From Planctomycetota bacterium (lineage in GTDB: Bacteria > Planctomycetota > MHYJ01 > JACPRB01): a stretch of DNA of 5,552 bases. A program made the translations under genes and the position numbers. Under the pieces are notes generated by a model. It was given only the letters and a program-made list of their open reading frames with translations. It searched no databases and had not been told where the DNA came from. Of this stretch, positions 1-5,306 are shown piece by piece. Every line of letters starts with the position of its first letter. The stretch's first letter is position 1. The stretch lies in the NCBI GenBank assembly GCA_016200125.1, contig JACQFK010000010.1:1-5552 (forward strand), read 5' to 3'.

Positions 1-404
1 ACGCGGCGCAGCAGCCACAGGTCCTGGTGCGGGTTGCCGAGCGCACCCTCGGGGACGAGGTCGACGACGTCCGTTCGTTCGACATCGCGGTCGCTCCGCT
101 CATCGAAGACGCCTGGACGCGTGGAAAGGTGTCGACGAAGCTCCTGGCCTACTTTGCCGCGGGCCTCCCGGTCGTGGCCTCCGACGTGAACGCGAACCGC
201 CTCTACATCAAGGACGGCGACAACGGGTACCTCGTCGGGACGCTGGGCCAGTGGGAGGAGAAGCTGGCGAAGCTGATCGAGGATCCGGAGCTGCGGAAGA
301 CGGTCGGCGCCCGGGCGCGCCAGAGCGCGGAGACCCAGTTCTCGCTTTCGGCGGCGCTGCCGCGCTACCTGTCGCTCTTCGAACAGCTGACGAAGAAGCC
401 CTGA
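1..404 (+). CDS. Glycosyltransferase, GT4-like family, C-terminal part (5' truncated by window edge)
   Basis: The first complete codon is at position 3 and the frame is open to the left edge, giving 133 residues that start AAQQPQVL; the GTG at 27 is internal, not a start. What is seen is the C-terminal Rossmann half of a GT-B glycosyltransferase. It has the stretch FDIAVAPL, then WTRGKVSTKLLAYFAAGLPV, then DGDNGYLV, then a helical tail with DPELRKTVGARAR. GT4 enzymes retain sugar-nucleotide donors in this half. The variant with GK..KLL.Y.AAGLPVV replaces the first Glu of the classical EX7E motif, and the second position is also not Glu (YIKDGDNG). Such enzymes usually build cell-surface polysaccharide, but donor and acceptor cannot be told here. 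The stop (TGA, 402-404) directly abuts the convergent peptidase stop. Family call is firm; substrate is unknown. Confidence 0.88.
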   Translation, partial: AAQQPQVLVRVAERTLGDEVDDVRSFDIAVAPLIEDAWTRGKVSTKLLAYFAAGLPVVASDVNANRLYIKDGDNGYLVGTLGQWEEKLAKLIEDPELRKTVGARARQSAETQFSLSAALPRYLSLFEQLTKKP

Positions 405-1793
405 TTACTGCTCTTCCAGGTAGCGCAGGAGGGTCCTCACCATGACTCCCGTGCCGCCGGCGGGGCGATAGGGGCGGTCGCTCTCGACGAGGGCGGGGCC
501 GGCGATGTCGAGATGGGCCCAGGGGATGCCCTCCTCGACGAACTCGCGGAGGAAGAGCGCGGCGGTGATGGCGCCTCCCCAGCGGCCGCCGGAGTTCTTC
601 ATGTCGGCGACGTCGCTCTTGATCATGTCCATGTACTCGTTCTCGAGCGGCAGGGGCCAGACCTTCTCGCCCTGGGCCTTCGCGGCGGCGAGGATCCCTT
701 TCTGGAGCTTGTCGCTGGCGGTGAAGATCGCCGACATGTCGGGGCCCAGCGCCACGACGCAGGCGCCCGTCAGGGTCGCCATGTCGATGATCTCGGAGGG
801 CTTGAGGCGCGAGGCGTAGGAGAGGGCGTCCGCCAGGATGAGGCGGCCCTCGGCGTCGGTGTTGATGATCTCCATGGTCTTGCCGTTCATCGCCCGCAGG
901 ACGTCCCGCGTCTTGTAGGCCGAGCCGCCGGGCATGTTCTCGGTCGCGGCGAAGATCCCGTGGACGGTGACGCGCGGCTTGAGCTCGGCGAGCGCGGAGA
1001 AGATGCCGATCACCGCGCCCGCGCCCGACATGTCGTCCTTCATGTTCAGCATCCCGTCGGCGGGCTTCAGGCAGAGGCCGCCGGAGTCGAAGGTGATGCC
1101 CTTGCCGACGATCGCGATCGACCTGCGGGCGCCGGGCCCCTTGTAGGTCAGGTGGACGAAGCGCGCGGGCTCGGTGGAGCCGATCGCGACGCCCTCGAGG
1201 CCGCCCATCCCCATCTTCTTGATCTGCTTCTCGTCGAACACCTTGATGGAGACGCCCTTCTTCGCGATGCGGCGCGCGGCGTCGGCCAGGTAGCGCGGCG
1301 TGCAGACGCTGGGGGGGTCGTTGACCAGGTCGCGGGTCAGGCAGGTCGCGCGGGCGTAGATCCCGCCGCGGCGGACCGCCTCGGCGTCGCCGTCGACGCG
1401 CACGGTCTGGAGCTTGAGGGGGCGTCCCGGCTTCGACTTGAAGCGCTTGTACTCGTAGAGCGCCAGCGCCAGGCCCTCGACGGCGGCCTGCGTGTGCTCG
1501 ACGCGGTCCCCGGCGGGCGGCACGAGGGAGATCTCCGAGAGATCCAGCGTCCGCGCCCGCTGGCCGACCTGCGCCGCCGCGCGGCGCAGCTTCTCGGTGG
1601 TGAATTTATCCTTCTTGCCCAGGCCGGCGACGATCAGCCGCTTTTGGGGCTTCCCGGTGGGGGCGACCATGAGCTCGCGCTCCTTGCCCGAAAAGTTGTT
1701 CGCCTTCGCCTCCTCCCGGAAGCCTTCGAGGTCGCCCTCGAAGACGAACTTCGCCACGGTCTCCCCCTTGGGGCTGCCTGCGATGAATTTCAT
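405..1793 (-). CDS. pepA: Leucyl aminopeptidase, peptidase family M17 (cytosol aminopeptidase)
   Basis: A 462-residue dinuclear-metal cytosolic aminopeptidase that removes N-terminal residues from peptides; E. coli PepA is about 503 residues and the deficit is in the N-terminal domain. The N-terminal domain spans about residues 1-140 and the catalytic domain about 150-462. The active site is complete: K231 and D236 in VGKGITFDSGG, K243 in LKP, D254 in MKDDMSGAG, and D313, E315, R317 in the NTDAEGR signature. All are offset by exactly 39 from E. coli K270, D275, K282, D293, D352, E354 and R356. The C-terminal GGRWGGAITAALFL and HLDIAG segments are also present. The ATG at 1791-1793 was chosen because the protein begins there (MKFIAG); the open frame upstream only shadows the aminotransferase. 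GAGGG lies 3 nt before it, and the ATGA overlap with the upstream stop implies translational coupling. A C7 run falls in codons for DPPS near residue 160. Confidence 0.96.
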   Translation of the reverse strand: MKFIAGSPKGETVAKFVFEGDLEGFREEAKANNFSGKERELMVAPTGKPQKRLIVAGLGKKDKFTTEKLRRAAAQVGQRARTLDLSEISLVPPAGDRVEHTQAAVEGLALALYEYKRFKSKPGRPLKLQTVRVDGDAEAVRRGGIYARATCLTRDLVNDPPSVCTPRYLADAARRIAKKGVSIKVFDEKQIKKMGMGGLEGVAIGSTEPARFVHLTYKGPGARRSIAIVGKGITFDSGGLCLKPADGMLNMKDDMSGAGAVIGIFSALAELKPRVTVHGIFAATENMPGGSAYKTRDVLRAMNGKTMEIINTDAEGRLILADALSYASRLKPSEIIDMATLTGACVVALGPDMSAIFTASDKLQKGILAAAKAQGEKVWPLPLENEYMDMIKSDVADMKNSGGRWGGAITAALFLREFVEEGIPWAHLDIAGPALVESDRPYRPAGGTGVMVRTLLRYLEEQ

Positions 1794-2731
1794 GATCCCT
1801 CGTTCTGAAGCTGGTCGATGGCCTTGCCGACGTTCTTGAGGCCCTGGCGGAGAACCTCCTCGTCCATCCCGGCCGAGAGGCGGATGAAGCCCCGGACCCA
1901 GAAGAAATCGCCCGGCACCACGAGGGTGCCGTACTTCTCGCGGAGCAGGGTGGAGAGCGCCTGGGCGTCCACCTGCGGGGGAAGCTTGACCATGCAGACG
2001 GTGCCGCCGCCCGGCTCGACCCACTGGAGGTCGCCGCGCTTCTGGATCCACTCGCCGATGATCTTGAAGTTGCGCATCGCGATCTGCTGGCAGCGCAGGA
2101 CGAGCTCCGGCCCCTTGCGCAGCGCGGCGAGCGCGATGGACTCGCTGGGCGCCGGCAGGTCGCACTCGATGTAGTCGAGCGCGAGGACTTCGCTGACGAT
2201 CACCGTGGCGCCGTTCTCCCGGGCGATCTGGCCGATCGTCATCATCTTCTCGGGGCTCGTGGCGGCGCCCGAGGGGTTGTGCGTATTGGTGAGGACGATC
2301 GCCTTGGTGGAGCGGCCCGCGCGGCGCTCCAGCTCCTCGAGCTCGATCTGCCAGCCGCGCTCGAAGCGGCGCTCCAGCATCTTGATCTCGGCGCCGCGCT
2401 CCTCGAGGACCCGGTAGAGCGGCTCGTAGTTGGGCGATTCGAGGAGCACCTGGCCGCCGTCGCCGACGACCGCGCCGCAGGCCAGGTAGAGGCCCATGGT
2501 CGCGCCCGACGTCACCAGCACGTTCGCGCGGGGGACCCCGTAGCGCTTGGCGAGCAGCTCGCGCAGTTCGACGACGCCGTCTTCGTTGGGCGAGATGAGC
2601 TGGACGGCGTCGAGGCTGAGTCCGAGCTCCTGGGGGGAGAGGGCCTTGATGTTCGACTTGGCGAGGTCGATCTTGACGCGCCCCATGTGGGTGCGCGCCC
2701 ACTCGAGGTACTCGATTCTACGGAAGGTCAT
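1790..2731 (-). CDS. Class I/II PLP aminotransferase-like protein with internal deletion of the catalytic lysine region
   Basis: A 313-residue fold-type I aminotransferase-like protein; the family is normally about 370-390. Present are PNEDGVVELRELLAKRYGV (48-66), the cofactor phosphate loop SGAT (75-78), ESPNYEPL with Y102, THNPSG with N152, and the carboxylate-binding-type R284 in FIRLSAG. Residues 175-182 read ATVIVSEV where the family has VIVDEVY. The next recognisable block is ALDYIECDLPAPSE (184-197), which normally follows the SLSKxxGxxGxRxGW segment. About 60-75 residues are therefore absent, including the PLP-ring Asp, the Tyr and the Schiff-base Lys. The protein is predicted to be unable to form an internal aldimine, so transamination is unlikely. 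The frame is otherwise intact, with no stop or frameshift. The ATG at 2729-2731 lies 3 bp after the lipoprotein stop with no clear Shine-Dalgarno, consistent with coupled reinitiation. The family call is firm; original substrate and present function are unknown. Confidence 0.85.
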   Translation of the reverse strand: MTFRRIEYLEWARTHMGRVKIDLAKSNIKALSPQELGLSLDAVQLISPNEDGVVELRELLAKRYGVPRANVLVTSGATMGLYLACGAVVGDGGQVLLESPNYEPLYRVLEERGAEIKMLERRFERGWQIELEELERRAGRSTKAIVLTNTHNPSGAATSPEKMMTIGQIARENGATVIVSEVLALDYIECDLPAPSESIALAALRKGPELVLRCQQIAMRNFKIIGEWIQKRGDLQWVEPGGGTVCMVKLPPQVDAQALSTLLREKYGTLVVPGDFFWVRGFIRLSAGMDEEVLRQGLKNVGKAIDQLQNEGS

Positions 2732-2734
2732 TAC

Positions 2735-3130
2735 TCAGGGACCGGAGAAGTCGTTCAGCTCCAGGCTGGGGCCGCGGTAGCCTTCGATGTTCTTGGTGTA
2801 GGTGTGGAGGATGCCCTTCGCCCAGCACTTCTTCCCGATGTACTTGAACCAGTCGTCGCCTTCCATGAAGAGGTCGAAGTGGGGCAGGTAGACCTTGAGG
2901 CCGCTGGGCAGCTTGAGGATGCCGTGCTTGAAGTTGAGGTGGTCGAAGACGCCCACGAGGGCGATGTTCTTCCCCGACCAGGCCTCCAGCTGCTCGACGT
3001 CCCTGGAGGCGCTGGGCCCGCTGGCGGATTCCGCCGCCATGAAGACCTCCGCCCGCTCTTCCTCGGGGGTCTTGGTGATGCCGCCGCAGCCGGCGCTGAG
3101 GGCGAGAATCGCGATGAGGATCTGGCGCAT
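2735..3130 (-). CDS. Small lipoprotein with OB-fold-like domain, unknown function
   Basis: A 131-residue protein. It opens with a short signal peptide: R2, then a hydrophobic stretch to residue 13, then the lipobox-like LSAGC with the modified cysteine at C15. The mature part has a charged linker ([11 protein letters not shown], about 20-30). A compact domain follows (about 45-131) rich in alternating hydrophobic residues: [19 protein letters not shown], then [15 protein letters not shown], then [15 protein letters not shown], ending [11 protein letters not shown]. The pattern 'GK.(V/I).(L/V).G', a second 'GKK.W.KGIL' strand and a closing 'L.L.DF' resembles small OB-fold lipoproteins; this is inference and I do not recognise the family. 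The start was chosen because the signal peptide begins exactly at this ATG; upstream in-frame starts would lie inside the promoter or enolase. It is the first gene of the operon with the aminotransferase-like and peptidase genes. Confidence 0.8.
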   Translation of the reverse strand: MRQILIAILALSAGCGGITKTPEEERAEVFMAAESASGPSASRDVEQLEAWSGKNIALVGVFDHLNFKHGILKLPSGLKVYLPHFDLFMEGDDWFKYIGKKCWAKGILHTYTKNIEGYRGPSLELNDFSGP

Positions 3131-3136
3131 AGGCGG

Positions 3137-3164
3137 ATTATACCCCCCCCGCAAAGGCGGGCAA
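3137..3164 (-). promoter_or_regulatory. Promoter for the lipoprotein operon, probably leaderless
   Basis: On the minus strand a perfect -10 TATAAT (plus positions 3137-3142) is preceded by TTGCCC (3159-3164) across a 16-bp spacer; the -35 is only a moderate match. Six bases separate TATAAT from the lipoprotein ATG, so a start site at the usual distance falls on the A of that ATG. No Shine-Dalgarno sequence precedes the ATG (CCGCCT). A run of eight G residues on this strand (3143-3150) fills half of the spacer. Confidence 0.6.
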
Positions 3165-3178
3165 CAAAAACGTTGTCC
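3159..3178. repeat. Imperfect inverted repeat spanning both divergent -35 elements
   Basis: GGGCAAC (3159-3165), a 6-nt AAAAAC centre, and GTTGTCC (3172-3178) form arms that match at 6 of 7 positions. The repeat overlaps the -35 candidates of both divergent promoters. It may be an operator, or simply the consequence of two TTG-type -35 boxes facing away from each other. Confidence 0.35.
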
Positions 3179-3201
3179 CCCCGTACTGGACGTGCTAGAA
3201 G
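3173..3201 (+). promoter_or_regulatory. Candidate sigma-70-type promoter for enolase
   Basis: TTGTCC (3173-3178) and TAGAAG (3196-3201) are separated by exactly 17 bp, and TGC immediately before the -10 gives an extended -10 element. Each hexamer matches consensus at 4 of 6 positions. The start site would be near 3208, leaving a leader of about 38 nt before the enolase ATG. Position and spacing support it; the hexamers alone would not. Confidence 0.42.
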
Positions 3202-3232
3202 TGTCCCTTCCTGCACATGCCGAGAACGTTCC

Positions 3233-3238
3233 GGAGGA
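3233..3238 (+). promoter_or_regulatory. Strong Shine-Dalgarno site of enolase
   Basis: GGAGGA lies 7 nt before the ATG at 3246. It fixes the enolase start and rules out the longer open frame upstream. It shows that the organism does use Shine-Dalgarno initiation, in contrast to the divergent lipoprotein. The 8-bp palindrome GAACGTTC (3224-3231) sits just upstream of it. Confidence 0.8.
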
Positions 3239-3245
3239 CATCACG

Positions 3246-4499
3246 ATGAGAATCACGGCGGTCAAATCCCGCGAAGTCATCGACTCGCGCGGCAATCCCA
3301 CGGTCGAGGTCGACGTCGTCGCGGGAGGCGCGCTGGGCCGGGCGATCGTCCCCTCGGGCGCGTCCACGGGCGAGCGGGAGGCGATCGAGCTGCGGGACGG
3401 CGACAAGGGCCGCTACCTCGGCAAGGGCGTCCTGAACGCGGTGGGGAACGTCAACGAGACGCTCGGCCCGCGGCTCCTGGGCATGGATGCGACCGGCCAG
3501 AAGTTCATCGACGAGGTCATGATCGAGATGGACGGCACGCCCACGAAGTCGAAGCTGGGCGCGAACGCGATCCTCGGGGTCTCCATGGCGGTCGCGCGCG
3601 CGGCGGCGAACGCGTCCCAGAAGCCGCTCTACGAGTACCTCTCCTTCGGCAAGGGCGTCACGCTGCCGGTGCCCTTCATGAACGTCGTCAACGGCGGCGC
3701 CCACGCCGACAACACGATCGACTTCCAGGAGTTCATGATCGTCCCGAAGAAGTTCCCCAGCTTCCGCGAGGCGCTGCGCGCCGGCGTGGAGACCTTCCAC
3801 CAGCTCAAGTCGATCCTGAAGAAGAAGGGCACCTCGACCAACGTGGGCGACGAGGGCGGCTTCGCGCCCAACCTGAAGTCGATCAACGAGGTGCTCGACA
3901 CGCTGATGGAGGCGATCGAGAAGGCGGGCTACACGGGGAAGATCCAGCTGGCGCTCGACGTGGCCGCGAGCGAGCTGTGGAACGAGGGTAAGTACGTCTT
4001 CAAGAAGTCCGACAAGTCCGTGAAGACGAGCGACGAGATGACGACGATGTACGAGGAGATGTGCGCAAAGTACCCGGTGGTGTCGATCGAGGACGGCCTG
4101 GGCGAGAACGACTGGGCCGGCTGGAAGCGGCACACCGAGCGGCTGGGGAAGAAGACCCAGCTCGTGGGCGACGACCTCTTTGTCACGAACACCGAGATCC
4201 TGCGCAAGGGGATCAAGGAAGGGATCGCCAACGCGATCCTGATCAAGGTGAACCAGATCGGCACGGTCACCGAGACGGTGAACGCGGTGCTGATGGCCCA
4301 GGAGGCGAAGTACGTCGCGATGATGTCGCACCGCTCGGGCGAAACCGAGGACAGCACGATCGCCGACCTGGCGGTCGCGCTCAACACCGGGATGATCAAG
4401 ACCGGCTCCGCGAGCCGCACCGACCGCATGGCGAAGTACAACCAGTTGCTGCGGATCGAGGAGGAGCTGGGCGCGAGGGCGAAGTTCGCGGGCGCCTAG
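3246..4499 (+). CDS. eno: Enolase (2-phosphoglycerate hydratase)
   Basis: A 417-residue enolase, slightly shorter than the usual 425-435. It catalyses the reversible dehydration of 2-phosphoglycerate to phosphoenolpyruvate in cytosolic glycolysis and gluconeogenesis and needs two Mg2+ ions. The N-terminal alpha/beta domain has [15 protein letters not shown] and the mobile loop [10 protein letters not shown] (S40). The TIM-barrel domain has H153 in GGAHADN, E162 in QEFMI, E203 in GDEGGF, the metal ligands D238, E282 (SIEDGL) and D309 (VGDDLF), the catalytic base K334 (LIKVNQIGT), the SHRSGETED signature (361-369) and K385 (IKTGS). All expected catalytic residues are present. The start is fixed by GGAGGA at 7 nt spacing and by the family's N-terminus. 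It has its own candidate promoter and is followed by a hairpin and then the convergent phosphoglycerate mutase gene, the preceding step in the pathway. Confidence 0.98.
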   Translation: MRITAVKSREVIDSRGNPTVEVDVVAGGALGRAIVPSGASTGEREAIELRDGDKGRYLGKGVLNAVGNVNETLGPRLLGMDATGQKFIDEVMIEMDGTPTKSKLGANAILGVSMAVARAAANASQKPLYEYLSFGKGVTLPVPFMNVVNGGAHADNTIDFQEFMIVPKKFPSFREALRAGVETFHQLKSILKKKGTSTNVGDEGGFAPNLKSINEVLDTLMEAIEKAGYTGKIQLALDVAASELWNEGKYVFKKSDKSVKTSDEMTTMYEEMCAKYPVVSIEDGLGENDWAGWKRHTERLGKKTQLVGDDLFVTNTEILRKGIKEGIANAILIKVNQIGTVTETVNAVLMAQEAKYVAMMSHRSGETEDSTIADLAVALNTGMIKTGSASRTDRMAKYNQLLRIEEELGARAKFAGA

Positions 4500-4501
4500 C
4501 C

Positions 4502-4532
4502 GCTATCATTCCCACGTCGTTGGAATGGTAGC
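4502..4532 (+). terminator. 11-bp hairpin filling the convergent eno/gpmA gap
   Basis: The arms GCTATCATTCC (4502-4512) and GGAATGGTAGC (4522-4532) enclose a 9-nt loop. In the plus-strand RNA all 11 positions pair, one as a G-U wobble; in the minus-strand RNA that position becomes a C/A mismatch. The plus orientation (enolase 3' end) is therefore the better structure. No U-run follows on either strand, so it is not a textbook intrinsic terminator. A 3'-end stabilising stem or a bidirectional terminator is equally possible. Confidence 0.6.
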
Positions 4533-4534
4533 AG

Positions 4535-5218
4535 TTACTGGATGGCCTGGCGGGGCTTGGCGGGAGTGAGGTCGTCCTTCAACTCGTAGTAGATCGGAGC
4601 GCCGGTCGGCAGCTCCAGCCCCACGATGTCCTCGTCCGAGATCTTGTCCAGGTGCTTGATCAGCGCGCGCAGCGTGTTGCCGTGGGCGGCGATGATCACG
4701 CGGCGGCCGGCCTTGAGCGGGGGCGCGATCTTCTCCGTCCAGTAGGGGAGGCAGCGGGCGATCGTGTCCTTGAGCGACTCCGTCGCGGGCATCTCGCCGG
4801 GCTTGTAACGGGCGTCGTTGCCGGGCCAGGCGGGGTCCCAGGATACGAGCGGCGGCGGGGCGATGTCGAAGCTGCGGCGCCAGATCTTCACCTGCTCGTC
4901 GCCGTGCTTCGCGGCGGTCTCCGCCTTGTTCAGCCCCTGCAGCGCGCCGTAGTGGCGCTCGTTGAGGCGCCAGTGCTTCTGCACGGGGATCCACAGCAGA
5001 TCCATTCCGTCGAGCACGTTCCAGAGCGTCGTGATCGCGCGGCGGAGCACCGAAGTGATCGCGAGGTCAAACGCAAAGCCCGCCTTCTTCAGCGCCTGGG
5101 AGGCCTGCTTCGCCTCCGCCAGCCCCTTGTCGCTGAGGCCTACGTCGACCCAGCCGGTGAAGCGGTTCTCCTGGTTCCAGACGCTCTCGCCGTGGCGGAT
5201 CAGGACCAGCTGTCGCAT
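4535..5218 (-). CDS. gpmA: 2,3-bisphosphoglycerate-dependent phosphoglycerate mutase
   Basis: A 227-residue member of the histidine phosphatase superfamily that interconverts 3- and 2-phosphoglycerate through a phosphohistidine primed by 2,3-bisphosphoglycerate. Seen are LIRHGES with the phosphorylated H9, [13 protein letters not shown] (20-32), R60 in [12 protein letters not shown], the acid/base E87 in [14 protein letters not shown], the lid-region SFDIAPPPL (116-124), and the second active-site H179 in [10 protein letters not shown]. These correspond to E. coli H11, R62, E89 and H184. E. coli GpmA is 250 residues; this form has a shorter C-terminal tail, ending just after the conserved [11 protein letters not shown]. 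The ATG at 5216-5218 is chosen because [11 protein letters not shown] is the family N-terminus; a TTG 33 nt upstream would add an unconserved extension. No clear Shine-Dalgarno precedes the ATG. It converges on enolase, the next pathway step. Confidence 0.96.
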   Translation of the reverse strand: MRQLVLIRHGESVWNQENRFTGWVDVGLSDKGLAEAKQASQALKKAGFAFDLAITSVLRRAITTLWNVLDGMDLLWIPVQKHWRLNERHYGALQGLNKAETAAKHGDEQVKIWRRSFDIAPPPLVSWDPAWPGNDARYKPGEMPATESLKDTIARCLPYWTEKIAPPLKAGRRVIIAAHGNTLRALIKHLDKISDEDIVGLELPTGAPIYYELKDDLTPAKPRQAIQ

Positions 5219-5226
5219 GGTCGGAG

Positions 5227-5235
5227 AGCCTATCA
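5227..5235 (-). promoter_or_regulatory. Candidate extended -10 for gpmA
   Basis: The minus strand reads TGATAGGCT, a TGn extended element plus TAGGCT (T, A and T of the consensus present). It lies 8 nt before the ATG and is preceded by a T7 run (plus A7 at 5235-5241). No -35 stands out at normal spacing. If real, the transcript would start about 2 nt before the ATG, which would explain the missing Shine-Dalgarno. Confidence 0.28.
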
Positions 5236-5270
5236 AAAAAACGGCCGCCAACGCCAGCGATTCGGAGGCG

Positions 5271-5279
5271 TGCTACGAT
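5271..5279 (+). promoter_or_regulatory. Candidate extended -10 for the membrane protein gene
   Basis: TGCTACGAT matches an extended -10 (TGn then TACGAT, 4 of 6 to consensus). It shares CGTGCTA with the enolase promoter candidate. I see no recognisable -35 at 16-18 bp upstream. The predicted leader to the ATG at 5307 is about 20 nt, enough for the Shine-Dalgarno site. Confidence 0.35.
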
Positions 5280-5296
5280 GAGGGAGCGCGAGGGAA

Positions 5297-5303
5297 GGGA
5301 GGA
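5297..5303 (+). promoter_or_regulatory. Shine-Dalgarno site of the membrane protein gene
   Basis: GGGAGGA ends 3 nt before the ATG at 5307 (GGAGG itself ends 4 nt before). The spacing is slightly short but the match is strong. It is the main support for the start of the partial gene that follows. Confidence 0.6.
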
Positions 5304-5306
5304 CGC

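Noticed and set aside
392..416. Possible terminator hairpin across the glycosyltransferase/peptidase junction
   Set aside because: Only a 5-bp plus 2-bp stem with a bulge and no U-run. It is too weak to call.
1311..1317. Seven-base C run (coding strand) in the peptidase gene as a slippage or frameshift site
   Set aside because: The frame is intact through it and it simply encodes the conserved DPP of NDPPSVCTP. No out-of-frame product is suggested.
513..1808. Plus-strand open frame of 431 codons antisense to the peptidase
   Set aside because: It mirrors the peptidase gene with biased composition, no recognisable motif and no Shine-Dalgarno support.
1794..2702. Extension of the peptidase frame upstream to position 2702 (about 303 extra residues)
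   Set aside because: The extension is Arg/Pro/Gly-rich low-complexity translation in the shadow of the aminotransferase gene. The M17 N-terminus clearly begins at MKFIAG.
2895..3245. Upstream in-frame extension of enolase
   Set aside because: The family N-terminus and a strong GGAGGA site both fix the start at 3246. The extension overlaps the lipoprotein gene.
2279..3991. Long plus-strand open frame of 570 codons antisense to the operon and overlapping enolase
   Set aside because: It is a by-product of GC-rich codon bias. The translation is Arg/Gly/Glu/Asp-rich with no domain, and it overlaps two well-supported genes and a promoter region.
3195..4331. Minus-strand open frame of 378 codons antisense to enolase
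   Set aside because: It is rich in His/Arg/Leu/Val/Asp as expected for the complement of a GC-rich gene. No family features are visible, and it would overlap the divergent promoters.
5219..5251. TTG start giving gpmA an 11-residue N-terminal extension
   Set aside because: Phosphoglycerate mutases begin just before the LIRHGES motif. The extension is not family-like and has no Shine-Dalgarno site.
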